NCBI GenBank assembly: GCA_035509275.1
Contig: DATJLU010000184.1
Coordinates: forward strand, 1-10,821
DNA length: 10,821 nucleotides
Reading direction: 5' to 3'
From: DAHUYF01 sp035509275
GTDB lineage: Bacteria > Pseudomonadota > Alphaproteobacteria > ATCC43930 > CGMCC-115725
The notes beneath the pieces are model-generated. The model searched no databases. It was not told the DNA's origin and saw only the letters and a program-made list of their open reading frames with translations. The position numbers were made by a program, and so were the translations under genes. Shown here piece by piece: positions 5,566 through 10,821 of the stretch (its first letter is position 1; every line of letters starts with the position of its first letter).

Positions 5566-6840
5566 GTGGCCGTTCCTGAGCGAGAGTGGGGCTTGCCGTT
5601 GCAACGGCGGGCGGCGACGCTGCCGATCGCGGTGGTGCCGGACACCCAGGCGGTGGCGGCGCTGCTGCAGGAGAAGCGCCGGCGCAAGATCTGGGAGCTC
5701 AGCGCCACTCTGCATTGCTCGGTGGTCGGCACCTGCCTTTCCGCCGCGGAGATCCGGCAGCTGCTGATCCGGCTCAAATCTGCCGATGCCGAGACCGCCT
5801 CCGACCACGATCTGCACGGTCAGGGCGTGCTGCTGGCGCGGCAGCGCGATATCGGCGGCAAGCAGTTCAACAAGGCGCTCGACCGGCGGCATCACCTGGC
5901 GATCAACCAGTTCGCCAAAGCGCGCGGCGAGGTCGCGCTGCGCGCGCTGTGGCGCGACGCGGTAAAGCGCGGCGACATCCCGGGCGCTTATTGGGCGGTG
6001 CTCACCCATCCCGACTGCAGCGACGAGCTGGTGCGCCTGGTGTTTGGCGAGGTGCATATGCTCTCGCACCTCGTGGGCGCGGCCAACCGCGCCGATATCC
6101 GCCGGCTGCATCAGCTCGAGCAGGACAATGCCGAGCTCGTCGCCAAGGTCGAGCGCCAGCAGGCCCGGCTGCGCGACGCGGCGACGCGGCACGAAGCCGA
6201 GATCCGCGCGCTGTCGGACGCGCTCGCGCGGCAATTCGCAGCGCCGGACAGCGAGATCGTGCCCACGACGGCGGCAACGCCCGATCCGGCGGTCCCGGCG
6301 CTGGAGCGGCGGCTCGCCGCCGAGGCGGCGCGGCGCGAGCGCGCCGAGCGGCGGCTGGAAGCGAGCGCGAGCACGTTGCGCGACGGCGAGGCCGCCCATC
6401 GCGCCGCGGTGCAGGAGCGCGAGGCGCTCCGCGCCGAGCTGGCCGCGGCCGAAGAGAACCTGCAGGCGCTGCTCGCGGAGGGGCTCGAGGGAAGACCGGC
6501 GGACATTGGCGGCCTGTCCGTGCTCTATATCGGCGGCCGGCCGCAACAGGTGAGCCGGCTGCGCGCGCTTTCCGAACGCGCCGCCGCACGCTTCCTCCAT
6601 CATGACGGCGGCATCGATGAGCGCAGCGGGCTGCTGCCCGGCCTCATCAGCCGCGCCGACGTCGCGCTCTTTCCCGTCGATTGCGTCAGCCACGAGGCGG
6701 CGCTGATGGTGAAGCGGCTGTGCCGGCAATCAGGCAAGCCCTGGCTTCCGCTGCGTACGGCGAGCGTGACCGCCTTCCTCGCCGCGCTTGGCCCGATGCG
6801 CTCGGCCGTGGACGAGGCCCGCCGCGCCGCCGTATCTTGA
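5566..6840 (+). CDS. DUF2325 domain protein with His/Cys-rich N-terminal half and coiled coil
   Basis: A 424-residue protein starting at GTG 5566, with GAGGTG at 5556-5561 as ribosome binding site; an ATG at 5562 is out of frame. Three parts can be seen. Residues 35-180 look helical and are rich in His and Cys: LHCSVVGTCLS (49-59, C51 and C57), DHDLHG (80-85), RRHH (107-110), HPDC (148-151) and GEVHMLSH (161-168). Residues 180-305 are Ala/Glu/Arg-rich heptads, a long coiled coil with a Pro-containing break near 230-245. Residues 316-407 match DUF2325: LSVLYIGGR, FLHHDGGID, ADVALFPVDCVSH and KRLCRQSGKPWLPLR. There is no signal peptide or membrane segment, so it is probably cytoplasmic. The biochemical function of DUF2325 is unknown to me; a metal- or redox-responsive role is only a guess from the residues. 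It is the first gene of a plus-strand run, 100 bases before msrQ. Confidence 0.88.
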   Translation: MAVPEREWGLPLQRRAATLPIAVVPDTQAVAALLQEKRRRKIWELSATLHCSVVGTCLSAAEIRQLLIRLKSADAETASDHDLHGQGVLLARQRDIGGKQFNKALDRRHHLAINQFAKARGEVALRALWRDAVKRGDIPGAYWAVLTHPDCSDELVRLVFGEVHMLSHLVGAANRADIRRLHQLEQDNAELVAKVERQQARLRDAATRHEAEIRALSDALARQFAAPDSEIVPTTAATPDPAVPALERRLAAEAARRERAERRLEASASTLRDGEAAHRAAVQEREALRAELAAAEENLQALLAEGLEGRPADIGGLSVLYIGGRPQQVSRLRALSERAAARFLHHDGGIDERSGLLPGLISRADVALFPVDCVSHEAALMVKRLCRQSGKPWLPLRTASVTAFLAALGPMRSAVDEARRAAVS

Positions 6841-6940
6841 TGGGGAAACGGGGATTTCCGGCCGAAAAGCGCGCGCTGACGGCAATGTGAAGTGACCGGC
6901 CCGCAGATCGTGGCTAGAACATCGTCGTAGAGAAACCCCC

Positions 6941-7822
6941 ATGCAACCCTGGCTCGACTACAGCGGGCGCCTCTCGCCGCTCAAGCTCCTCGTCTTCGTC
7001 GCGCTGTTCCTGCCCGGCGGCTGGATCGCGCTGGCGCTGGCATCGGGGCAGCTTGGCGCGGATCCGATCAAGGAGGCGCTGCATCAGCTCGGCCTTTGGG
7101 CGATCCGCTTCCTGCTGATCACGCTCGCCATCACTCCCGCGCGCGCGATCCTGCAATGGCCGCGCGTGATGCTGGTCCGGCGCATGCTGGGCGTCGCCGC
7201 TTTTGCTTACGCCGCGGCCCATTTGTCGCTTTATATCGTCGACGAGGCTTTCGACCTCGCCAAGGTGGCGAGCGAGATCGCGCTGCGCTTCTATCTCACC
7301 ATCGGCTTCGTCGCCTTGTTGGGGCTGGCGGCGCTGGCGGCGACCTCCACGGACGGCATGGTGCGGCGGCTCGGCGGACGGCGCTGGCAGCGTTTGCACC
7401 GCCTGGTCTATGCGATCGTCGCCCTCGGGCTGGTCCACTACTTCATCCAAGCCAAGCTCATCGTTTACGAGCCGATGGTGATGGATGGCCTGTTCCTCTG
7501 GCTCATGGGCTACCGCCTCGTCGCCGCTCAGCGCCGCGACCGGCGCGTCCCCCTCGCGGCGCTGGCCGCGATCAGCCTCGCCTCGGCCGCGCTCACCGCA
7601 CTGGGCGAGGCGGTTTACTACTGGCTCAAGACCGGCGTCGATCCGTCCCGCGTATTGGCGGTCAATCTGTCGCTCGCCACCGGCATCCGGCCCGGCGTGG
7701 TGGTGCTCGCAGCCGGCACCGCCGTCACCGTGCTGGCCGTGCTGCGCGCGCTGCAGGGCGGGCGGCGCGGCACCGGCGGCCGGAACCGAAGGCCGGCGCC
7801 GGCGGCCGTCGCGGGCGAGTAA
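6941..7822 (+). CDS. msrQ: MsrQ-type heme b membrane protein (YedZ, ferric reductase-like)
   Basis: Integral inner-membrane cytochrome b of the MsrPQ family. MsrQ takes electrons from the quinone pool and passes them to the periplasmic molybdoenzyme MsrP, which repairs methionine sulfoxide in oxidised proteins. The 293-residue product has hydrophobic segments at about 14-34, 50-68, 83-100, 116-134, 155-170, 180-196, 205-225 and 250-270. H94 (AAAHLSLY), H153 (RLHRLVY) and H166 (GLVHYF) fit the heme-ligand histidines of the family. YEPMVMDGLFLWLMGYR (176-192) is also characteristic. It is longer than E. coli MsrQ (about 211), with extra C-terminal membrane segments and a basic tail. The ATG at 6941 has only a weak upstream AGAG. 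No msrP is adjacent, although the two usually form an operon. Confidence 0.9.
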   Translation: MQPWLDYSGRLSPLKLLVFVALFLPGGWIALALASGQLGADPIKEALHQLGLWAIRFLLITLAITPARAILQWPRVMLVRRMLGVAAFAYAAAHLSLYIVDEAFDLAKVASEIALRFYLTIGFVALLGLAALAATSTDGMVRRLGGRRWQRLHRLVYAIVALGLVHYFIQAKLIVYEPMVMDGLFLWLMGYRLVAAQRRDRRVPLAALAAISLASAALTALGEAVYYWLKTGVDPSRVLAVNLSLATGIRPGVVVLAAGTAVTVLAVLRALQGGRRGTGGRNRRPAPAAVAGE

Positions 7823-7846
7823 CGCTCGGCAAATCATCGGGCCGAA

Positions 7847-7904
7847 CCCCTCACCCTCCCGGCGCTTCACGCTGGGCCCCGCCCTCTCCCGCAAGGGGAG
7901 AGGG
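7847..7904. repeat. half-copy of palindromic element family A
   Basis: This matches the right arm of the element at 5354-5484: CCCCTCACCCTCCC, a variant centre (GGCGCTTCACGCTGGG), then CCCTCTCCC.CAAGGGGAGAGGG. The second arm is missing. It lies 24 bases after the msrQ stop, between msrQ and the 2-hydroxy-acid dehydrogenase gene, and its CTCTCCC / GGGGAGAG pair could fold as a hairpin at the end of the msrQ transcript. Confidence 0.8.
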
Positions 7905-7971
7905 AAGGCGGGCTGGCTCGCCTACGGAAATTTGTGCCAATATCGCCGTCCAAACGGGGGAAACGGCGAAG

Positions 7972-9123
7972 ATGAACACCGACAAGGCGATTAACATCGA
8001 CGATCTCCGGCTGATGGCGAAACGCCATCTGCCGCGCATCTGCTTCGATTTCATCGAGGGCGGGCTCGAGGATGAGCGCGGCCTGGTCCGCAATGAGAGC
8101 GCCTTCGACAAAGTGGCGCTGGTGCCGCGCTATCTCGTCGACGTGTCGAAGCGCGACAGCTCGACGACCTTGTTCGGCCGGCGCTATGCGCTGCCTTTCG
8201 GCATCGCGCCCACTGGCATCGCCGGGCTCTTCCGGCGCGGCGCCGATTTGATGCTGGCCGAGGCGGCTGTGGCGGCCGACATCCCCTTCATCATGTCCGG
8301 CACCTCGACCGCGTCGATCGAGGCTTTGGGCAAGGTCGCGCCGAATCATGGCTGGTACCAGCTCTATGGCGCGCGCGACCGGAAAATCTCCGAAGACATG
8401 ATCCGCCGCGTGCGCGATGCCGGGCTCGCGACCCTGGTGCTGACCGTCGACGTGCCGGTCGGCTCGAAGCGCGAGCGCAACATCCGCAACGGCTTCATCC
8501 GGCCTTATCGGCTGAAGCCCTCCATCGTGCTCGAGGCGCTGCGCCATCCCGCCTGGATCTACGACTACTTCAGCCATGGCGGTGCGCCCCTGTTCGACAA
8601 TTGGCAGCCTTACGCCCCGGCCGGCGCCAGCAGCGAGGACGTGGCGAGCTTCATGTCGTCGCAAACGCCGTCGAGCCAGACCTGGCAGGATTTCGAGGCT
8701 TATCGCCGGCTCTGGCCGGGCAAGCTGGTGGTCAAGGGCGTCATGCATCTCGAGGATGCGCGCCGGCTCGCCGAGATGGGCGTCGACGGCATCATGGTGT
8801 CGAACCATGGCGGCCGCCAGCTCGACCGCTCCGCCTCGCCGCTCGAAGTGCTGCTGCCGATCGCGCAGGCGGTGGGCAGTCGCGTTACGGTAATGTTCGA
8901 CAGCGGCATCCGGCGCGGCTCAGACGTCGTCATCGCGCGCGCCCTGGGCGCGCGCTTCTGCTTCGTCGGCCGGGCGACGCTTTATGGCTGTGCCGCGGGC
9001 GGAGCCAAGGGCGCCAAACGCGCCATCGACATCCTGCGCGACGAGATCGATCGCGCCCTGGCGCAGCTCGGCTGTCCCAATTTCGACCAGCTCGGCCCGG
9101 ACTGGCTGCTGGGACAGGCCTAG
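7972..9123 (+). CDS. FMN-dependent alpha-hydroxy-acid dehydrogenase/oxidase (LldD / glycolate oxidase family)
   Basis: A 383-residue TIM-barrel flavoenzyme that oxidises a 2-hydroxy acid to the 2-oxo acid. Compared with spinach glycolate oxidase the active-site set is: Y132 (WYQLY), D160 (LTVDVP), R167, K255 (VVKGV), catalytic H279 and R282 in SNHGGRQLD (277-285). The FMN-phosphate region is DSGIRRGSDVV (310-320) with FVGRATLYG (331-339). Tyr24 of the plant enzyme is Phe (F27) here. Residues 180-235, the variable loop that in relatives decides membrane association and electron acceptor, include HPAWIYDYFSHGG. L-lactate is the commonest substrate in bacteria, but glycolate, mandelate or another acid is possible, so no symbol is given. 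The ATG at 7972 fits the family N-terminus; the frame is open far upstream but there overlaps msrQ and repeat DNA. GGGGGAA (7956-7962) may serve as ribosome binding site. Confidence 0.93.
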   Translation: MNTDKAINIDDLRLMAKRHLPRICFDFIEGGLEDERGLVRNESAFDKVALVPRYLVDVSKRDSSTTLFGRRYALPFGIAPTGIAGLFRRGADLMLAEAAVAADIPFIMSGTSTASIEALGKVAPNHGWYQLYGARDRKISEDMIRRVRDAGLATLVLTVDVPVGSKRERNIRNGFIRPYRLKPSIVLEALRHPAWIYDYFSHGGAPLFDNWQPYAPAGASSEDVASFMSSQTPSSQTWQDFEAYRRLWPGKLVVKGVMHLEDARRLAEMGVDGIMVSNHGGRQLDRSASPLEVLLPIAQAVGSRVTVMFDSGIRRGSDVVIARALGARFCFVGRATLYGCAAGGAKGAKRAIDILRDEIDRALAQLGCPNFDQLGPDWLLGQA

Positions 9124-9267
9124 GCGAGGCACCGGGCTGCCGCCACGGCCTGCCGCAATTCCGCCACGAGAAGATCACGGGTTTGCCGCGGACTAGGCCG
9201 GAGCGAGGCCGCGTTGTCCTGGCGCGTCTCGCTGTGGAGGCGCGCAAAACATGGGATTTTCGCCATC

Positions 9268-9498
9268 ATGAACAGCAAGCTTTCCCTGCTCTGGCGCGCC
9301 GCAACGGTTGCCGGATTGGTCGCCCTCGCCGTCCCCGCTCTGGCCCAGGCCAGCAAGGACGAAGCGGCCGGCACCACCAAGCAAAGCGCCGATACCACCA
9401 CGCAACCGACGAAGAAGAAGCACGTCGTGAAGAAAGCGACGAAGCCGACGGCGGAGAAAGCCGCCGCGAAGAAGACCGGCGAAGACACCAGCAAGTAG
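9268..9498 (+). CDS. small exported Lys/Ala/Thr-rich protein, hypothetical
   Basis: A 76-residue product that I do not recognise. Residues 1-26 form a classic Sec signal peptide: a basic start (MNSKLSLLWR), a hydrophobic core and PALAQA, with cleavage after A26 or A28. The mature part of about 50 residues is low-complexity, rich in Lys, Thr and Ala (TKKKHVVKKATKPT, then EKAAAKK), strongly basic and probably disordered; it has no Cys. The ATG at 9268 is preferred over an in-frame start at 9214 because it gives a proper signal peptide, although the ribosome binding site is weak. It stands alone, 144 bases after the hydroxy-acid dehydrogenase gene and followed by a strong hairpin. Signal-peptide-plus-basic-tail proteins are common in alphaproteobacteria; a role in envelope or DNA/polyanion binding is only conjecture. 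Confidence 0.65.
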   Translation: MNSKLSLLWRAATVAGLVALAVPALAQASKDEAAGTTKQSADTTTQPTKKKHVVKKATKPTAEKAAAKKTGEDTSK

Positions 9499-9513
9499 CA
9501 CGTTGTCCCAATG

Positions 9514-9543
9514 CCCTCTCCGCTCCCTCGGGGGCGGAGAGGG
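9514..9543 (+). terminator. strong hairpin after the small exported protein gene
   Basis: A perfect 10-bp inverted repeat, CCCTCTCCGC (9514-9523) and GCGGAGAGGG (9534-9543), has an inner CCC / GGG extension in its loop. It begins 15 bases after the stop codon. No T-run follows, so it is not a textbook intrinsic terminator, but its stability and position suit a 3'-end or stabilising structure. The CCCTCTCC / GAGAGGG arms recall the family A repeats. Confidence 0.5.
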
Positions 9544-9574
9544 TTCAGGAGAGCGGCAAGCCCGCACGGTGCGG

Positions 9575-9701
9575 GCTCTCGCGGTTGCAAGAGCAACCGC
9601 TGTCGCCCCGCCGGCGACGACGCTCCGCGTCGCGTAGCGCTCTCGCGGTTGCAAGAGCAACCGCTGTCGCCCGCCCGCGACGACGCTCCGCGTCGCGCGG
9701 T
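9575..9701. repeat. two tandem copies of a ~64-bp structured repeat
   Basis: Units at 9575-9638 and 9639-9701 are nearly identical, differing by a one-base indel and a few substitutions. Each holds the perfect hairpin GCGGTTGC-AAGA-GCAACCGC (9581-9600 and 9645-9664), then CTGTCGCCC, then a second hairpin GACGC-TCC-GCGTC. A third inverted repeat, AGCCCGC / GCGGGCT (9559-9577), abuts the first unit. The array lies just upstream of the dapF promoter. It encodes no supported protein. Confidence 0.85.
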
Positions 9702-9707
9702 GCGGCG

Positions 9708-9740
9708 TGGACACTCGGCGCCACGCCGCTTATATAGCGG
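9708..9740 (+). promoter_or_regulatory. dapF: predicted dapF promoter, leaderless start
   Basis: TGGACA (9708-9713, five of six -35 consensus bases) is followed after exactly 17 bases by TATATA (9731-9736). Transcription would begin about 7-8 bases later, at 9743-9744, which is the A of the dapF ATG. No ribosome binding site is present; instead CCGCT-TATAT-AGCGG (9726-9740) is a palindrome ending three bases before the ATG. This predicts a leaderless mRNA. Confidence 0.55.
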
Positions 9741-9743
9741 GCC

Positions 9744-10577
9744 ATGCGCGCCACCGCTTTCGTCAAAATGCACGGGCTCGGCAACGACTTCGTCGTTCTG
9801 GATGCGCGCGCGGACGCGATCAGACTCGATGACAAAGCGGCGCGTGCGATCGCCGACCGGCATCGTGGCATCGGCTGCGATCAGCTGCTGATCCTGGAGC
9901 CGCCGCAGGCGCCCGGCGCCGATATCTTCATGCGCATCCGCAATGCCGATGGCAGCGAGGTCGGCGCTTGCGGCAATGGCACGCGCTGCGTCGGCGCTCT
10001 CGTCATGCGCGAGACCGGCAAGGAGCGCGTGGTCATCGAAACCGCGGCGGGGCTGCTCGAGGCGCGCGCGGCCGGAGCGCGGGGTGTCAGCGTCGATCTT
10101 GGGCAAGCGCGCCTAGAGTGGAGCGACATCCCGCTCGCCCGCGCTTGCGACACGCTGCATGTGCCACTGTCTCTGGGGCCGCTCGTCGACCCCGTCTGCA
10201 CCAGCATGGGCAACCCGCACGCCACCTTCTTCGTCGCCGATGCCGAAGGGATCGATCTCGCCGCGCTCGGCCCGCGGCTCGAGCGTGACCCGATCTTCCC
10301 CGAGCGCGCCAATATCGGCGTCGCGCAAGTGCTGTCGCGGACGCGGCTGCGCTTCCGCGTTTGGGAGCGCGGCGCCGGCATCACCGTAGCCTGCGGCACC
10401 GGGGCGTCGGCGGCGCTGGTGGCGGCGGCACGGCGCGGCCTCGCCGAGCGCAAGGCGGAGGTGATCGTCGATGGCGGCGCGCTCGAGATCGAGTGGCGCG
10501 AGGACGGTCATGTGACCCTGACCGGACCGGTGGCGCTGAGTTTCTCCGGGACCATCGACCCGTCTCTATTGGGATAG
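9744..10577 (+). CDS. dapF: diaminopimelate epimerase
   Basis: Cofactor-independent racemase converting LL- to meso-diaminopimelate, the last-but-one step to lysine and the cross-linking residue of Gram-negative peptidoglycan; cytoplasmic. The 277-residue product is full length (E. coli about 274). The two catalytic cysteines are C76 in GACGNGTRC (74-82) and C217 in ACGTGASA (216-223), acting as the thiol pair on either face of the substrate. Other signatures: KMHGLGNDFVVLD (8-20), DRHRGIGCDQLLIL (38-51), MGNPHATFFV (155-164), ERANIGVAQV (187-196) and VWERGAG (206-212). The ATG at 9744 matches the family N-terminus (MRATAFVKMHG) and has no ribosome binding site, consistent with the leaderless promoter. 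A terminator overlaps the stop codon, so it is probably monocistronic here. Confidence 0.97.
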   Translation: MRATAFVKMHGLGNDFVVLDARADAIRLDDKAARAIADRHRGIGCDQLLILEPPQAPGADIFMRIRNADGSEVGACGNGTRCVGALVMRETGKERVVIETAAGLLEARAAGARGVSVDLGQARLEWSDIPLARACDTLHVPLSLGPLVDPVCTSMGNPHATFFVADAEGIDLAALGPRLERDPIFPERANIGVAQVLSRTRLRFRVWERGAGITVACGTGASAALVAAARRGLAERKAEVIVDGGALEIEWREDGHVTLTGPVALSFSGTIDPSLLG

Positions 10578-10598
10578 GTGATGCGCTCACCGTTTTTT
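10577..10598 (+). terminator. Rho-independent terminator of dapF
   Basis: GGTGA (10577-10581), a five-base loop and TCACC (10587-10591) form a short stem, followed after one G by six Ts (10593-10598). The first stem base is the last base of the dapF stop codon TAG. This is the only hairpin with a proper T-run found in the window. Confidence 0.7.
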
Positions 10599-10616
10599 GG
10601 CACTTACCCCCTCCGT

Positions 10617-10692
10617 CTTGCCCGCGAAAGCGGGCATCCAGGAGCCTCAGCCCCGGCGCGCGGAGCGCGTTCCCTGGGTCCCCGCTTTCGCG
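10617..10692. repeat. palindromic intergenic repeat (family B), right arm interrupted
   Basis: The left arm contains GCCCGC-GAAA-GCGGGC (10620-10635), a stem with a GNRA-type loop, then ATCCAGG. The right arm, CCTGGGTCCCCGCTTTCGC (10673-10691), matches the reverse complement of 10624-10642 at 17 of 19 positions. The symmetry stops at about 10692, where the expected closing GGGGATGA-like bases are replaced by unrelated sequence. From memory, CCCGCGAAAGCGGG...CTTTCGCGGG repeats are abundant in Bradyrhizobium-like genomes. Confidence 0.75.
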
Positions 10693-10821
10693 CAGGGCTG
10701 TCCGGGGAATGAGTCACTGTGTCGCAAGCGCATGCCCGGTAGAACCGGCGGAAGCCGGTTACCTTCTGGTTGTCGAGACTCAGGAGGAAGAACCGGGCAT
10801 GCAGTACCGCAATAGCATCTT
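10693..10821 (+). mobile_element. probable left end of an insertion sequence
   Basis: The family B repeat is cut at about 10692 and the following DNA begins GGGCTGTCCGGGGAATGAG, which could be an IS terminal inverted repeat. It leads into a start codon for a transposase-like peptide. An 11-bp perfect inverted repeat, GCATGCCCGGT (10730-10740) and ACCGGGCATGC (10792-10802), encloses a second hairpin, AACCGG / CCGGTT (10743-10760), and the ribosome binding site. The right end and target duplication lie outside the window, so the boundary is inferred. Confidence 0.4.
10799..10821 (+). CDS. transposase, IS4-type, first codons only (truncated by window edge)
   Basis: ATG at 10799 with an excellent ribosome binding site, AGGAGGAAG (10782-10790), eight bases upstream. 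Only seven whole codons and the first two bases of an eighth are visible, reading MQYRNSI and most likely F. That start strongly resembles IS4-family transposases of the DUF4372 type, which commonly begin M-(Q/R)-x-x-N-S-(V/I)-F. The evidence is short, so the family is tentative. The start codon lies within the right half of the 11-bp inverted repeat described for the element, so a hairpin could hide it from ribosomes; many insertion sequences restrain their own transposase in this way. It is oriented away from dapF. Confidence 0.45.

Noticed and set aside
6914..7894. Minus-strand open frame opposite msrQ
   Set aside because: The plus-strand frame has clear membrane segments and heme histidines; the minus frame is low-complexity and charged.
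7096..7971. N-terminal extension of the hydroxy-acid dehydrogenase frame
   Set aside because: The open frame overlaps msrQ and translates repeat DNA; the family N-terminus begins at the ATG at 7972.
9575..9701. CRISPR array
   Set aside because: There are only two directly abutting units with no spacers between them and no cas genes nearby.
9120..10106. Minus-strand open frame across the tandem repeats and dapF
   Set aside because: It reads through structured repeats and is antisense to dapF and the small exported protein.
10597..10815. Plus-strand open frame after dapF
   Set aside because: It translates the family B repeat and the IS end; the real start is the out-of-frame ATG at 10799 with a strong ribosome binding site.

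Overview
The window looks like chromosomal DNA of a high-GC alphaproteobacterium, probably of the Hyphomicrobiales (Rhizobiales) or a close relative. The signs are strong G/C third-position codon bias, the gene order ffh / rpsP-rimM-trmD-rplS / leuC, and several kinds of compound palindromic repeat of a type I remember as common between genes in that order. No rRNA, tRNA or CRISPR array was seen.

Left half (1-5178, all on the minus strand): read in the direction of transcription, this is ffh (signal recognition particle GTPase), a translationally coupled VOC-fold protein, then after a repeat-bearing gap rpsP (S16), rimM, trmD and rplS (L19), then after another palindromic element leuC, which runs off the left edge. 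It is the conserved SRP / ribosome-assembly / tRNA-modification block plus leucine biosynthesis. Overlapping ATGA junctions (ffh/VOC and rimM/trmD) and gaps of a few bases show tight operon packing. The VOC gene between ffh and rpsP is the unusual passenger.

Middle (5179-9498): a 387-base divergent intergenic region holds a predicted ffh promoter with a structured leader, a large two-armed palindrome, and an AT-rich promoter/operator-like tract in front of a plus-strand gene. That gene encodes a DUF2325 protein: a His/Cys-rich helical N-terminal half, a long coiled coil and a C-terminal DUF2325 domain. After it come an MsrQ-type heme b membrane protein without an adjacent MsrP, an FMN-dependent 2-hydroxy-acid dehydrogenase of the LldD/glycolate oxidase family, and a small Lys/Ala-rich exported protein. 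Both MsrQ and many LldD-type enzymes exchange electrons with the quinone pool, so a redox theme is possible, but the genes are separated by 100-150 bases or more and need not be one operon.

Right end (9499-10821): a strong hairpin and two adjacent copies of a ~64-bp structured repeat precede dapF (diaminopimelate epimerase). The dapF promoter is placed so that transcription would begin at the start codon, predicting a leaderless mRNA. A hairpin plus T6 terminator sits on its stop codon. Beyond it is a palindromic repeat whose right arm appears cut, followed by what looks like the left end of an insertion sequence with the first eight codons of an IS4-type transposase.

The points most worth a second look are the His/Cys-rich DUF2325 protein and its phased TATA tract, the leaderless dapF promoter, the structured ffh leader, the insertion sequence end inside a repeat, and the orphan MsrQ.
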